This document shows, piece by piece, positions 1 to 6,099 of a stretch of DNA of 6,099 nucleotides; the first letter of the stretch is position 1; every line of letters starts with the position of its first letter. Location of the stretch: positions 1 through 6,099 of the forward strand of contig CAMLPZ010000260.1 in NCBI GenBank assembly GCA_946482045.1. The letters are read 5' to 3'. The notes under the pieces are model-generated. The model worked only from the letters and a program-made list of their open reading frames with translations, had not been told where the DNA came from and searched no databases. The position numbers were made by a program, and so were the translations under genes. The stretch comes from an uncultured Asticcacaulis sp. GTDB lineage: Bacteria; Pseudomonadota; Alphaproteobacteria; Caulobacterales; Caulobacteraceae.

Positions 1-2128
1 CGAAGCCTTCGGTAACCAGCTTGACCGTCTTGTGCGCGGCTTTGAGCAGCTCAGCAGCGGCCTTTTCATCCGTGAACGGAATATTTTCTTCGCTCAGGCC
101 GTCGAACAGGTCCCACACCCGGTGCGTAAAGCGCCAGGAGCCTTCAACGCCCGAGGTCGACCACTGCACGTCGCGTTCCGGCGGTGAGTCGGACAGGACA
201 AACAGGCGCGCGGAATCGACGCCGTACGTATCGAAGATGTCGCCCGGGGCAACAGTATTCTTCTTCGACTTCGACATCTTTTCGCTGTCGCCGATGACGA
301 GGGTCTCACCTGTCGAGACGCGTTTAGCGATCCTTTGGCCGCTTTCGGCCGTAACCTCGACGTCAGCCGGCTCGACCCACTGGCCGTCGGCAGTCTTGTA
401 TGTTTCGTGCGTCAGCATGCCTTGGGTGAACAGGCCGGCGAACGGTTCCTTGACATCGAGGTAGCCGCAGTGGTTCAGCGCGCGCGTGATGAAGCGCGCG
501 TAAAGCAGGTGCAGGACGGCGTGTTCGATGCCGCCGATATATTGGTCGACCGCCAGCCAGTAATCGGCGGCGTCCTTGTTGACCGGGGCTTCGGCATTTG
601 GATCTGTGAAGCGGGCGAAGTACCACGACGAGTCGACAAACGTGTCGAGCGTATCGGTCTCGCGGCGTGCGTCCTTGGCGCAGTGCGGGCACTTGACGTG
701 TTTCCAGGTCGGATGGCGTTCCAGCGGATTACCCGGCACATCGAAGGTGACGTCTTCGGGCAGGACCACCGGCAACTGGTCATCCGGCACGGGCACTACG
801 CCGCAGTCATCGCAGTGGATGATCGGGATCGGGCAGCCCCAATAGCGCTGGCGCGATACGCCCCAGTCGCGCAGGCGGAACACGGTCGCACCCTGGCCCA
901 GACCCATGCTCTCGATCTTGTCGATGGCGGCGTTCTTGGCGTCTTCGATGTCCAGCCCGTCGAGGAAGGATGAGTGGAAGAGGGTGCCTGGGCCCGTATA
1001 GGCTTCGTTCGCGACCTTGAAGGCTTCCGGATCGGCGCCTTGCGGCAGCACGACTTCGGTGACCTTGAGGTCGTATTTACGCGCGAAATCGAGGTCGCGC
1101 TGATCGTGCGCCGGGCAGCCGAAAATGGCGCCGGTGCCGTAGTCCATCAGCACGAAGTTCGCGACCCAGACGTCGAGCGTCTCACCGGGTTTGAACGGAT
1201 GCTTGACCTTGATACCGGTGTTAAAGCCCTGCTTTTCGGCCGTGTCGATGTCGGCTTGCGAGACGCCGCCCTTGCTGATCGATTTGATAAAGGCCGCCAG
1301 TTCCGGATTTGCGGCGGCCGCCGTCTGGGCCAGCGGATGGTCGGCGGCGATGGCGATAAAGGCCGCGCCGAACAGGGTGTCCGGGCGGGTGGTATAGACC
1401 TCGACCCCGCCGTCGCGATCCGCGAACGGGAAGGTCATCTGCAAGCCGCGCGACTTGCCGATCCAGTTCGACTGCATCAGCCGCACCTTATCGGGCCAGC
1501 GTTCCAGCGTCGTCAGGCCTTCGATCAGGTCGTCGGCAAAGCGCGTGATGCGCATGAACCACTGAGTCAGCTTCTTCTTTTCGACCAGAGCACCCGAGCG
1601 CCAGCCGCGGCCTTCGATGACCTGCTCATTGGCCAGCACGGTCATGTCCACCGGATCCCAGTTGACCTGGCTTTCGCGGCGATAGACCAGGTCGTTCTTC
1701 AGCAGGTCAAGGAACCACTTCTGCTGCTTGCCATAATAGGCCGGGTCGCAGGTGGCGAATTCTCGCGTCCAGTCGATCGACAGGCCGAGGCGTTTCAACT
1801 CGCCGCGCATATTGGCGATATTGTCGTAGGTCCAGCCCTTGGGGTGGATCTTGCGTTCCATGGCGGCGTTTTCAGCCGGCATGCCAAAGGCGTCCCAGCC
1901 CATCGGATGCAGGACGTTGAAGCCGCGTGCGCGCTTGAACCGTGCCACCAGGTCACCCATGGCGTAGTTGCGCACATGGCCCATGTGGATGCGCCCCGAC
2001 GGATAGGGGAACATCTCAAGCACGTAGTATTTCGGCTTGGAGGGATCGGTCTCAGTCAGGAAGACCTGGGCGTCGTCCCAGCGCTGGCGCTGTTTCGGTT
2101 CAGTCTCTTTGGGATTGTAGCGGGCCAT
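1..2128 (-). CDS. leuS: Leucyl-tRNA synthetase, C-terminus beyond the left edge
   Basis: Cytoplasmic class Ia aminoacyl-tRNA synthetase that charges tRNA-Leu using ATP. The frame is open from ATG at 2128 to the left edge and gives about 709 residues; the family is usually near 860, so most of the anticodon-binding and C-terminal domains lie outside. Motifs read directly, in order: FPYPSGR then HMGH (HIGH box, residues 48-51, bases 1976-1987); the CP1 editing domain with TTRPDT (246-251) and AHDQRD, whose last Asp is near residue 345, the position of the amino-group-binding Asp in E. coli; [11 protein letters not shown]; two CxxC pairs (C439/C442 and C480/C483) forming a zinc ribbon; SSWYF; and KMSKS (617-621, bases 266-280). 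Spacing matches E. coli LeuRS within a residue or two, and no frameshift is seen. The ribosome binding site is weak (GCAGAG just upstream). The P450 gene lies 81 bp upstream on the same strand, so read-through is possible. Confidence 0.97.
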   Translation of the reverse strand, partial: MARYNPKETEPKQRQRWDDAQVFLTETDPSKPKYYVLEMFPYPSGRIHMGHVRNYAMGDLVARFKRARGFNVLHPMGWDAFGMPAENAAMERKIHPKGWTYDNIANMRGELKRLGLSIDWTREFATCDPAYYGKQQKWFLDLLKNDLVYRRESQVNWDPVDMTVLANEQVIEGRGWRSGALVEKKKLTQWFMRITRFADDLIEGLTTLERWPDKVRLMQSNWIGKSRGLQMTFPFADRDGGVEVYTTRPDTLFGAAFIAIAADHPLAQTAAAANPELAAFIKSISKGGVSQADIDTAEKQGFNTGIKVKHPFKPGETLDVWVANFVLMDYGTGAIFGCPAHDQRDLDFARKYDLKVTEVVLPQGADPEAFKVANEAYTGPGTLFHSSFLDGLDIEDAKNAAIDKIESMGLGQGATVFRLRDWGVSRQRYWGCPIPIIHCDDCGVVPVPDDQLPVVLPEDVTFDVPGNPLERHPTWKHVKCPHCAKDARRETDTLDTFVDSSWYFARFTDPNAEAPVNKDAADYWLAVDQYIGGIEHAVLHLLYARFITRALNHCGYLDVKEPFAGLFTQGMLTHETYKTADGQWVEPADVEVTAESGQRIAKRVSTGETLVIGDSEKMSKSKKNTVAPGDIFDTYGVDSARLFVLSDSPPERDVQWSTSGVEGSWRFTHRVWDLFDGLSEENIPFTDEKAAAELLKAAHKTVKLVTEGF

Positions 2129-2209
2129 GACTCTGCAAACTTAAGGAAAAATATGGCCTGCTTATAAGGTGGTGTGCCTGACGGCGCCATAGAAATATGC
2201 GCGCGCAAC

Positions 2210-3580
2210 CTACGGACTTTGCAGGCCAAACCATGGGTCACGGTTGGGTACGGTCGCCAGGCGGAAAACCGGCAGGACGGGTCGTTTGTCCTCGGGCAAG
2301 ATGCTGTGGCGCGACAACAGACTGGCCATGATGATCTGCGCCTCGACCATGGCAAAGCCGGCGCCGATGCAGATGCGCGGCCCGCCGCCGAACGGCAGGT
2401 AGGTGTCCAGGCTGGTCCACGGCGAGGGGATGCCGTCGAAGCGCGATGGCTTGAAGGCCGTTGGGTCGTCCCAATGCTTGCGGTGGCGGTGAATGATCCA
2501 CGGGCTGATCCAGACGTCGGTGCCGGCGGTGATGGCGTTGCCCATGATGACATCGTCATTGATGGCCTTGCGCACGACATAGGCGACTGGCGGATAAAGC
2601 CTGAGCGCCTCCAGCAAGGCGTTTCTGAGGCGCGGCCAATGCTTGATGTCCTCCATGGTGGTGACGCGCTCGACAGGAAAGGCGCGGACCTCGTCGCGGA
2701 TGCGCTCCTGTTCGACCTGATCGAGACTGAGCAGATAGGTGGCCCAGAACAGCAGGCGGGAGGTCGTTTCGAACCCAGCGGCCAGCAGCGTCGCGCACTG
2801 GTCGCGGATTTCGGTGTCGTCAATGGCGGCGCCCGTCTGGGCATCGCGCGCCGCTAAAAGCAGATCGAGCAGGTCGCCGCGTTTGTGCTTATCGTCGGAA
2901 CCGGCGGCCTTGCGCGCGGCAATGACTTCATCGACGAGGGTGCGCCACTCACGCTGAAAGCGGCGGCGATTGCCAGAGGCCCAGCCGAAATGCTCTTCGG
3001 TCGGGGCAATGGCGTCGAGCACGGTCGGCCGCCCCGCGCCTTCGAGATACTGGCGGGCCAGCTGCGGGATGCGGGCGCGATTGTCATCGGCCGGCAGCGA
3101 AAACAGCGCCTTCAATACGGCGTCGAGCGCCGCGCGGTGGAAGACTTCGCTGAAACGGACGCGCGGTAGCCCTTCGAGGCGCTTTATCATGTTGGCGCCG
3201 GCGGACTGGAAATGCGGGATCAGGTCGTTGATTGCGGCGGGACTGAAAATCGGCGCCAGCATGCGCCTCTGCCGCCGCCACATCTGGCCCTCCGACAGGA
3301 ACAGCCCATTGCCCATTACGGGACGGAACAGCCGCGCCTGGACGATGGGGCGCAGATAGTTGTCCATATTGGTCTTCAGGACGTGGTTTATGCCTTCGGG
3401 GTCGGCGACGGCAACCGTGTCCACGCCCAAGGCCCGCGCCCGGCCAAAGGTCAGCCGAAACGAATCTTCCGAATAAATGGTCAGCGGATTTATGAAGAAC
3501 TGCGGTATCCACTGCCAACTTGGCAGCGGCTTCTTGTGCACCGGATGAGCGGGCGGAACGATGGGGTGAAGGTCGTCCAT
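2210..3580 (-). CDS. Cytochrome P450, soluble bacterial type
   Basis: Haem-thiolate monooxygenase of 456 residues, a normal length for a bacterial P450. Signatures visible: WRRQR in helix C (101-105); the I-helix oxygen-activation motif AGFETTS (268-274), with acid-threonine pair E271/T272; the K-helix ExxR as EALR (E324, R327); FKPSRF (376-381) in the PERF position; and the haem loop FGGGPRICIG (397-406), with C404 as the axial ligand. There is no signal peptide or membrane anchor, so it should be cytoplasmic and need separate electron donors; no ferredoxin or reductase gene is in the window. The start at 3580 is chosen because GAGGAG (3588-3593) sits 7 nt upstream. The same frame extends upstream to an ATG at 3661, but those residues look non-coding. 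It is divergent from lolA and upstream of leuS. The substrate and CYP family cannot be assigned; fatty acid, terpene or xenobiotic oxidation are all possible. Confidence 0.95.
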   Translation of the reverse strand: MDDLHPIVPPAHPVHKKPLPSWQWIPQFFINPLTIYSEDSFRLTFGRARALGVDTVAVADPEGINHVLKTNMDNYLRPIVQARLFRPVMGNGLFLSEGQMWRRQRRMLAPIFSPAAINDLIPHFQSAGANMIKRLEGLPRVRFSEVFHRAALDAVLKALFSLPADDNRARIPQLARQYLEGAGRPTVLDAIAPTEEHFGWASGNRRRFQREWRTLVDEVIAARKAAGSDDKHKRGDLLDLLLAARDAQTGAAIDDTEIRDQCATLLAAGFETTSRLLFWATYLLSLDQVEQERIRDEVRAFPVERVTTMEDIKHWPRLRNALLEALRLYPPVAYVVRKAINDDVIMGNAITAGTDVWISPWIIHRHRKHWDDPTAFKPSRFDGIPSPWTSLDTYLPFGGGPRICIGAGFAMVEAQIIMASLLSRHSILPEDKRPVLPVFRLATVPNRDPWFGLQSP

Positions 3581-3587
3581 AAGGCAT

Positions 3588-3593
3588 CTCCTC
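3588..3593 (-). promoter_or_regulatory. Ribosome binding site of the P450 gene
   Basis: GAGGAG on the minus strand lies 7 nt before the ATG at 3580. It decides the start in favour of MDDLHPIVPP over the upstream in-frame ATG at 3661. Confidence 0.75.
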
Positions 3594-3605
3594 GCCCATC
3601 TATCG

Positions 3606-3621
3606 GCCTGTGTGACCAGGC
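3606..3621. repeat. Short palindrome in the divergent control region
   Basis: GCCTG and CAGGC are perfect inverted arms around a 6-nt centre (tgtgac). On the minus strand the palindrome falls between TTGATT (3622-3627) and GATAGA (3599-3604), which are 17 bp apart and resemble weak -35 and -10 boxes for the P450 gene. The palindrome is seen directly; a role as an operator is a guess. Confidence 0.3.
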
Positions 3622-3713
3622 AATCAACCCCCCTGCGGCAAAAGGTATCTGCACCGTTCATCTGCGCTTAATGCTGGCGCCATAAAGCGGAAATTTGCGT
3701 CTTTTTCGCGCCC

Positions 3714-3739
3714 TTGAATTGCCGGGGAAGGGCTTTAAT
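3714..3739 (+). promoter_or_regulatory. Candidate promoter of lolA
   Basis: TTGAATT (3714-3720), an 11-bp spacer, then GCTTTAAT (3732-3739). This resembles the Caulobacter housekeeping sigma-73 pattern as I remember it: TTGACG-type -35, 10-14 bp, then GCTANAWC. Transcription would begin near 3746, giving a leader of about 25 nt that includes the AAGGA ribosome binding site at 3760-3764. This is a pattern match only. Confidence 0.4.
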
Positions 3740-3770
3740 GGTCTATGACATAAAGAGAAAAGGATACACC

Positions 3771-4436
3771 ATGCTCACCCGCCGTCTGCTTCTGACAACC
3801 TTGGCTGCCGCTTGTGTGACCGTGACGTCGCCGGCCCTGGCCCAGTCGGGCAAGAACAACTTCACCACCTATATCGTGCCGCCAAAGTTCAATGCCGCCG
3901 ATCAGGCGCGCATCACCAAGGCAACCAACTATCTTCAGGGCCTGCGCACGGCCCAGGGCCGTTTCGAACAGAGCGACTTTCGTGGCCGCAAAACCCAGGG
4001 CGCCTGGTATCTGGCGCGTCCGGGCAAGATCCGTTTCGAATATGACGCACCGTCTTCGCTGCTGATCGTGTCCGACGGTAAGCAGGTCAAGATGTGGGAC
4101 CCGCGCCTGAAATCCTTTGACGCCTATCCGCTGGATGAGACGCCGCTGTCGCTCTTTCTGTCGAAGCAGATCCGCTTCAATCAAGGGGTCATTGTCACGG
4201 CAGTATCATCGAGCCCTTCGGGCTTCACGCTAAAGGCGCGCGATCGCCGCAGGCAGGTGGAGGGCTCTATTACGTTGAACTTTGCCCAAAGTGCAAACGG
4301 CGCACTGACGCTCAAGGACTGGGTGATCGTCGACGCTCAGGGTCGCGCGACGACGGTGCGACTGGTCAGTCTGACGGCTGATTCGCCGCTAAAGCCGGAA
4401 CTGTTTGTGCTCAACAAGCCTCAGTTAAAAAAATAA
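3771..4436 (+). CDS. lolA: Outer-membrane lipoprotein carrier protein LolA
   Basis: Periplasmic chaperone that takes lipoproteins released by the LolCDE inner-membrane transporter and carries them to the outer membrane. The protein has 221 residues, close to the usual 200-220. Residues 1-24 are a Sec signal peptide: basic MLTRR, a hydrophobic stretch, then a PALA-Q signal peptidase I site after A24. The mature protein shows the LolA pattern: an N-terminal helix followed by QGRFEQ (62-67), RPGKIRFEY (83-91), LLIVSDGKQV (97-106) and WDPRLK, then the alternating strands of the half-barrel that holds the lipid chains. The start at 3771 is supported by AAGGA 6 nt upstream and by the signal peptide; a TTG at 3714 in the same frame would spoil the signal. 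The gene is divergent from the P450 and upstream of xthA, separated from it by a terminator. In many alphaproteobacteria lolA lies between ftsK and an exonuclease III gene (from memory); here no ftsK is adjacent. Confidence 0.93.
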   Translation: MLTRRLLLTTLAAACVTVTSPALAQSGKNNFTTYIVPPKFNAADQARITKATNYLQGLRTAQGRFEQSDFRGRKTQGAWYLARPGKIRFEYDAPSSLLIVSDGKQVKMWDPRLKSFDAYPLDETPLSLFLSKQIRFNQGVIVTAVSSSPSGFTLKARDRRRQVEGSITLNFAQSANGALTLKDWVIVDAQGRATTVRLVSLTADSPLKPELFVLNKPQLKK

Positions 4437-4456
4437 TGCGAATTTGACATTTACCA

Positions 4457-4485
4457 TTGCGCTTTTTTGGAAATGGTGTCATTAT
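4457..4485 (+). promoter_or_regulatory. Possible promoter in the lolA-xthA gap
   Basis: TTGCGC (4457-4462) and CATTAT (4480-4485) are 17 bp apart, a sigma-70-like arrangement with about 3/6 and 4/6 consensus matches. It would start transcription near 4492, just ahead of a good hairpin. The match is weak, and the boxes overlap an imperfect inverted repeat (TGAC at 4445-4448 and ACCATT at 4453-4458 pairing with AATGGT at 4472-4477 and GTCA at 4478-4481). Confidence 0.25.
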
Positions 4486-4491
4486 TCACAC

Positions 4492-4600
4492 ATAGAAGGA
4501 CTACGGCGGTAGACTTTCTGGACGTGCGTTTTCCCTTTTTTCTCTTCGTGTTATGTGCCAAAATCTGACCCGGTCCGCGCCCTCGGACCGGGTCTTTTTT
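4492..4600 (+). ncRNA. Candidate small RNA, or long lolA 3' UTR
   Basis: The DNA has three visible parts. First is a 5' hairpin at 4494-4519: AGAAGG and CTTTCT, then one A-A mismatch, then CTAC and GTAG closing a GGCG loop, with one G-U pair. Second is a pyrimidine-rich linker at about 4529-4546. Third is a strong intrinsic terminator at 4567-4600. CACATA (4489-4494) could also pair with TATGTG (4552-4557). This is a common small-RNA layout of about 110 nt. It could instead be the 3' end of the lolA transcript, since the terminator is 130 bp past the lolA stop. It matches no RNA family I recognise. Confidence 0.3.
4567..4600 (+). terminator. Strong intrinsic terminator between lolA and xthA
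   Basis: A perfect 11-bp GC-rich stem, GACCCGGTCCG (4567-4577) with CGGACCGGGTC (4584-4594), closes a 6-nt loop and is followed directly by six T residues. On the opposite strand the stem is followed by AGATTTTGG, a poor U-tract, so it acts mainly rightward. It should end transcripts from lolA or from the candidate small RNA and leaves xthA only 49 bp for a promoter of its own. Confidence 0.93.
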
Positions 4601-4649
4601 GTTTGGCTTTCAGTGATTTAGACACTGCTGCCCCCTGCTTCCGGACATC

Positions 4650-5450
4650 ATGCGCTTTTCTCTCGTTACCTGGAACATCAATTCCGTGCGCCTGCGCATG
4701 GAGCAGGTCGCCCAATTTCTGTCACTCGCCTCTCCGGACATGATCTGCCTGCAGGAAATCAAGTGTCAGGAGTCCGAGTTCCCCTATGAGGCGTTCGTGG
4801 CGGCGGGATATCCCCATATCCTCGTCACCGGCCAGAAGGGTTGGCACGGCGTCGCACTGGCTTCGAAAGTGCCGTTCGAGACGATCGGGTCGCCGCCCTT
4901 CTGCCGCCGCGGCGAGGCGCGGGCGCAGGCTATCCGTGTCCACGGTATCGAAATATGGAATTTCTACATTCCGGCCGGTGGCGACGTGCCGGACCGTCTG
5001 AGCAACGACAAATTTGACCATAAGCTCGAATTCTATGAACGGATGAGCGAACACCTGTTCCAGCGCTCAAAAGATCATCCGCTGCTGATCTGCGGCGATT
5101 TGAATATCGCGCCCGGTGAATTCGACGTCTGGAGCCATCGCCAGATGCTGCGCGTCGTCAGCCACACCCCGGCGGAGATCGAGGCTTTTGGCGCCTTTAT
5201 GGATGCGGGGCAGTTGCATGACCCCTTCCGTGTTGCTTACCCCGAACCGCAGAAGATTTTCACCTGGTGGAGTTATCGTGCCGCCGACTTCCGCAAGAGC
5301 AATCGCGGCCTCAGGCTCGACCATGTGCTGCTCAATCCGGGCCTGATGCATAGGATCAATGGGCCGATCGATGCCAAGATCCACGACACGATCCGTGAAT
5401 GGGACCGGCCTTCGGATCATGCGCCCATCCAGGTAACCTTCGAGATTTAA
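4650..5450 (+). CDS. xthA: Exodeoxyribonuclease III
   Basis: Mg-dependent AP endonuclease and 3'-5' exonuclease of the exonuclease III (EEP) fold, used in base-excision repair to cut at abasic sites and clean blocked 3' ends. The length of 266 residues matches E. coli ExoIII (268). Catalytic landmarks visible: TWNINSVR with N9; LQEIK with metal-binding E36; YIPAGG with Y106; GDLNIAP with D150 and N152; FTWWSYR (204-210); LRLDHVLL (221-228); and the terminal RPSDHAPI with D256 and H257. All key residues are present. The ATG at 4650 is the only sensible start because the catalytic motif begins at residue 7. The ribosome binding site is weak (CCGGAC upstream). No convincing promoter is visible in the 49 bp after the terminator. 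The stop codon abuts the start of the next gene, suggesting a two-gene operon. Confidence 0.95.
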   Translation: MRFSLVTWNINSVRLRMEQVAQFLSLASPDMICLQEIKCQESEFPYEAFVAAGYPHILVTGQKGWHGVALASKVPFETIGSPPFCRRGEARAQAIRVHGIEIWNFYIPAGGDVPDRLSNDKFDHKLEFYERMSEHLFQRSKDHPLLICGDLNIAPGEFDVWSHRQMLRVVSHTPAEIEAFGAFMDAGQLHDPFRVAYPEPQKIFTWWSYRAADFRKSNRGLRLDHVLLNPGLMHRINGPIDAKIHDTIREWDRPSDHAPIQVTFEI

Positions 5451-5870
5451 ATGTCTGAACTCATTGAAAGCAGATTGCCGGCGGAAATCCTGGCCAAGGC
5501 GGATTTCCGTCACAACGAGTACGCCTGGCGGGTTGAAGATTTGCCCGCAGTCATCGCGGCGGCGAAGGCGCTAAACCTGCTCAACCTTGGCGGCCAACTG
5601 CAATTACGGACGGCCGAGGCCATCGGCGAGGTCTATTGGGTCGCTGTTGATCCGTGCCAGAATGTACCGGAAGATCTGCCGTGGGACGTGCGTGTTCGTA
5701 TGGCGGCGGACTTCTCGCTGCGCGATCTGGCGGAGATTCAGGCCGAATTCGACTTCCTGCAGGAACTGCGTGACGCTTTTCCTGACCCGGTTGCCAAACT
5801 CCTAGAGGCTGGCGGCAAACTAGAAGAGGCTCTGTGGTTTGCCTGGTATGTGGAGGCAGAAGGAAACTGA
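5451..5870 (+). CDS. Uncharacterised 139-residue protein abutting xthA
   Basis: I do not recognise the family with confidence. The ATG directly follows the TAA of xthA with no intervening base, so translation is probably coupled; the upstream GAG is only a weak ribosome binding site. The protein is acidic, has no signal peptide or transmembrane segment, and should be cytosolic. It begins with a region rich in E, A and L, then EYAWRVEDLP (23-32), a helix AAAKALNLL, a strand-like block GGQLQLRTAEAIGEVYWVAV (47-66) and VDP. The C-terminal half is helical and rich in E, D, L and F. The core pattern (an EYAW motif, a helix, GGQ-[hydrophobic] and YW) reminds me of small hypothetical proteins seen in varied bacteria, some near toxin-immunity loci, but this is only a memory and no function should be assumed. 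Coding reality is supported by the well-biased frame and the tight junction. Confidence 0.82.
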   Translation: MSELIESRLPAEILAKADFRHNEYAWRVEDLPAVIAAAKALNLLNLGGQLQLRTAEAIGEVYWVAVDPCQNVPEDLPWDVRVRMAADFSLRDLAEIQAEFDFLQELRDAFPDPVAKLLEAGGKLEEALWFAWYVEAEGN

Positions 5871-5876
5871 GTTTAT

Positions 5877-5929
5877 CCTTCCCCGTTCACGGGGAAGGTG
5901 GCATCGCCAGAGGCGATGACGGAAGGGGG
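5877..5929. repeat. Compact double-hairpin intergenic repeat, REP-like
   Basis: There are two back-to-back palindromes. The first is CCTTCCCCGT (5877-5886) with ACGGGGAAGG (5889-5898) around a 2-nt centre. The second is CATCGCC (5902-5908) with GGCGATG (5912-5918) around AGA. These are followed by ACGGAAGGGGG (5919-5929). The layout of a GGGGAAGG-type hairpin, TGG, a variable self-complementary core and a closing GGAAGGGG resembles a dispersed repeat I recall from Caulobacterales and other alphaproteobacterial intergenic regions. Only one copy is in this window, so repetition itself is not shown. There is no T-run, so it is not a standard intrinsic terminator, although it may stabilise the 3' end of the xthA operon mRNA. 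Confidence 0.6.
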
Positions 5930-6099
5930 ACGCCCAATTCCACCATCCGCGCAAGTGTTACGTCTATCACGCCTGTAATTGTCTCGTTGGGAAACATCAG
6001 CAAGTCGCGTGCGATTACTCGGTGCGTGGCTATGCCTAACTCGGCTAGAGCGTGATGACATTAGTTATCTCCATATCCGGAGTTTTTGAGATAATTTCT
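5887..6099 (-). pseudogene. Apparent frameshifted 3' end of an unknown minus-strand gene
   Basis: Read leftward from the right edge, one frame gives EIISKTPDMEITNVITL and stops at TAG (6045-6047). An overlapping frame, open from 6060 to a TGA at 5887-5889, gives HHALAELGIATHRVIARD and then LLMFPNETITGVIDVTLARM, continuing VELGVP into the palindromic repeat. Both stretches look protein-like in composition. Joined by a one-base backward shift at CTCTAG they would read MEITNVITL-LAELGIATHRV without a break. This suggests a decayed or frameshifted gene whose 5' part may lie outside the window. Third-position GC is clearly lower than in leuS or xthA. No family is recognised. The alternatives are two unrelated chance frames, or a sequencing error. 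Confidence 0.3.

Noticed and set aside
335..2167. Long plus-strand frames (212 and 397 codons) opposite leuS
   Set aside because: They are in exact codon register with leuS, where high-GC codon choice removes antisense stops. The translations resemble no protein, while the minus strand carries every LeuRS motif.
2056..2844. 262-codon minus-strand frame spanning the P450 end and leuS start
   Set aside because: It is an out-of-frame shadow rich in S, R, P and T. It overlaps the ends of two well-supported genes on the same strand.
2174..3685. Plus-strand frames opposite the P450 gene
   Set aside because: Most share codon register with the P450 or are R/S/A-rich frame shadows. The minus-strand frame has all the P450 signatures.
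3714..3770. TTG start that would extend LolA by 19 residues
   Set aside because: The extension has no ribosome binding site, overlaps the likely promoter and would place charged residues before the signal peptide. ATG 3771 has AAGGA at good spacing.
3735..4184. 149-codon minus-strand frame opposite lolA
   Set aside because: It is antisense to a gene with a clear signal peptide and LolA motifs, and there is no independent support.
4437..4649. tRNA or other known structured RNA in the lolA-xthA gap
   Set aside because: No cloverleaf, T-loop or CCA-like pattern is seen. Only the hairpin and terminator described above are supported.
4555..4743. 62-codon plus-strand frame across the terminator and xthA start
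   Set aside because: It runs through the terminator hairpin and is out of frame with the clear xthA N-terminus.
5873..6061. Minus-strand frame starting at ATG 6061 with GGAG upstream
   Set aside because: The ribosome binding site is tempting, but the product is R/S/N-rich like a shadow. The overlapping frames look more like protein.

Overview
The window looks like chromosomal DNA from an alphaproteobacterium, most likely of the Caulobacterales (Caulobacter/Asticcacaulis-like). This is an inference. It rests on the high GC content with strong G/C preference at third codon positions, alphaproteobacterial-looking LeuRS and LolA sequences, a promoter resembling the Caulobacter housekeeping consensus, and a GGGGAAGG-type palindromic repeat of a kind I remember from these genomes. 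No species can be named from sequence alone.

Left half, minus strand: leuS (leucyl-tRNA synthetase) starts at 2128 and runs off the left edge, so about 709 N-terminal residues are visible. The HIGH, editing, zinc-ribbon and KMSKS motifs are all intact. Upstream on the same strand, 81 bp away, is a complete soluble cytochrome P450 (2210-3580) with all family signatures. The 190-bp gap 3581-3770 is a divergent control region with clear ribosome binding sites on both sides.

Right half, plus strand: lolA (periplasmic lipoprotein chaperone, 3771-4436) is followed by 213 bp of AT-richer intergenic DNA. That gap ends in a strong intrinsic terminator (4567-4600), and the 110 nt before it have the layout of a small RNA gene. 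Next come xthA (exonuclease III, 4650-5450) and, directly abutting its stop codon, a 139-residue protein I do not recognise (5451-5870), probably co-translated with xthA.

Right edge: a compact palindromic repeat (5877-5929) is followed by AT-richer sequence that seems to hold the 3' end of a minus-strand gene. Two protein-like frames meet there at an apparent frameshift.

The genes are mostly housekeeping: translation, outer-membrane lipoprotein sorting and base-excision repair. The P450 is the accessory element. No defence system, mobile element, CRISPR array or tRNA/rRNA gene is visible. The best candidates for something undescribed are the possible small RNA between lolA and xthA, the abutting xthA partner protein, and the broken reading frame at the right edge.
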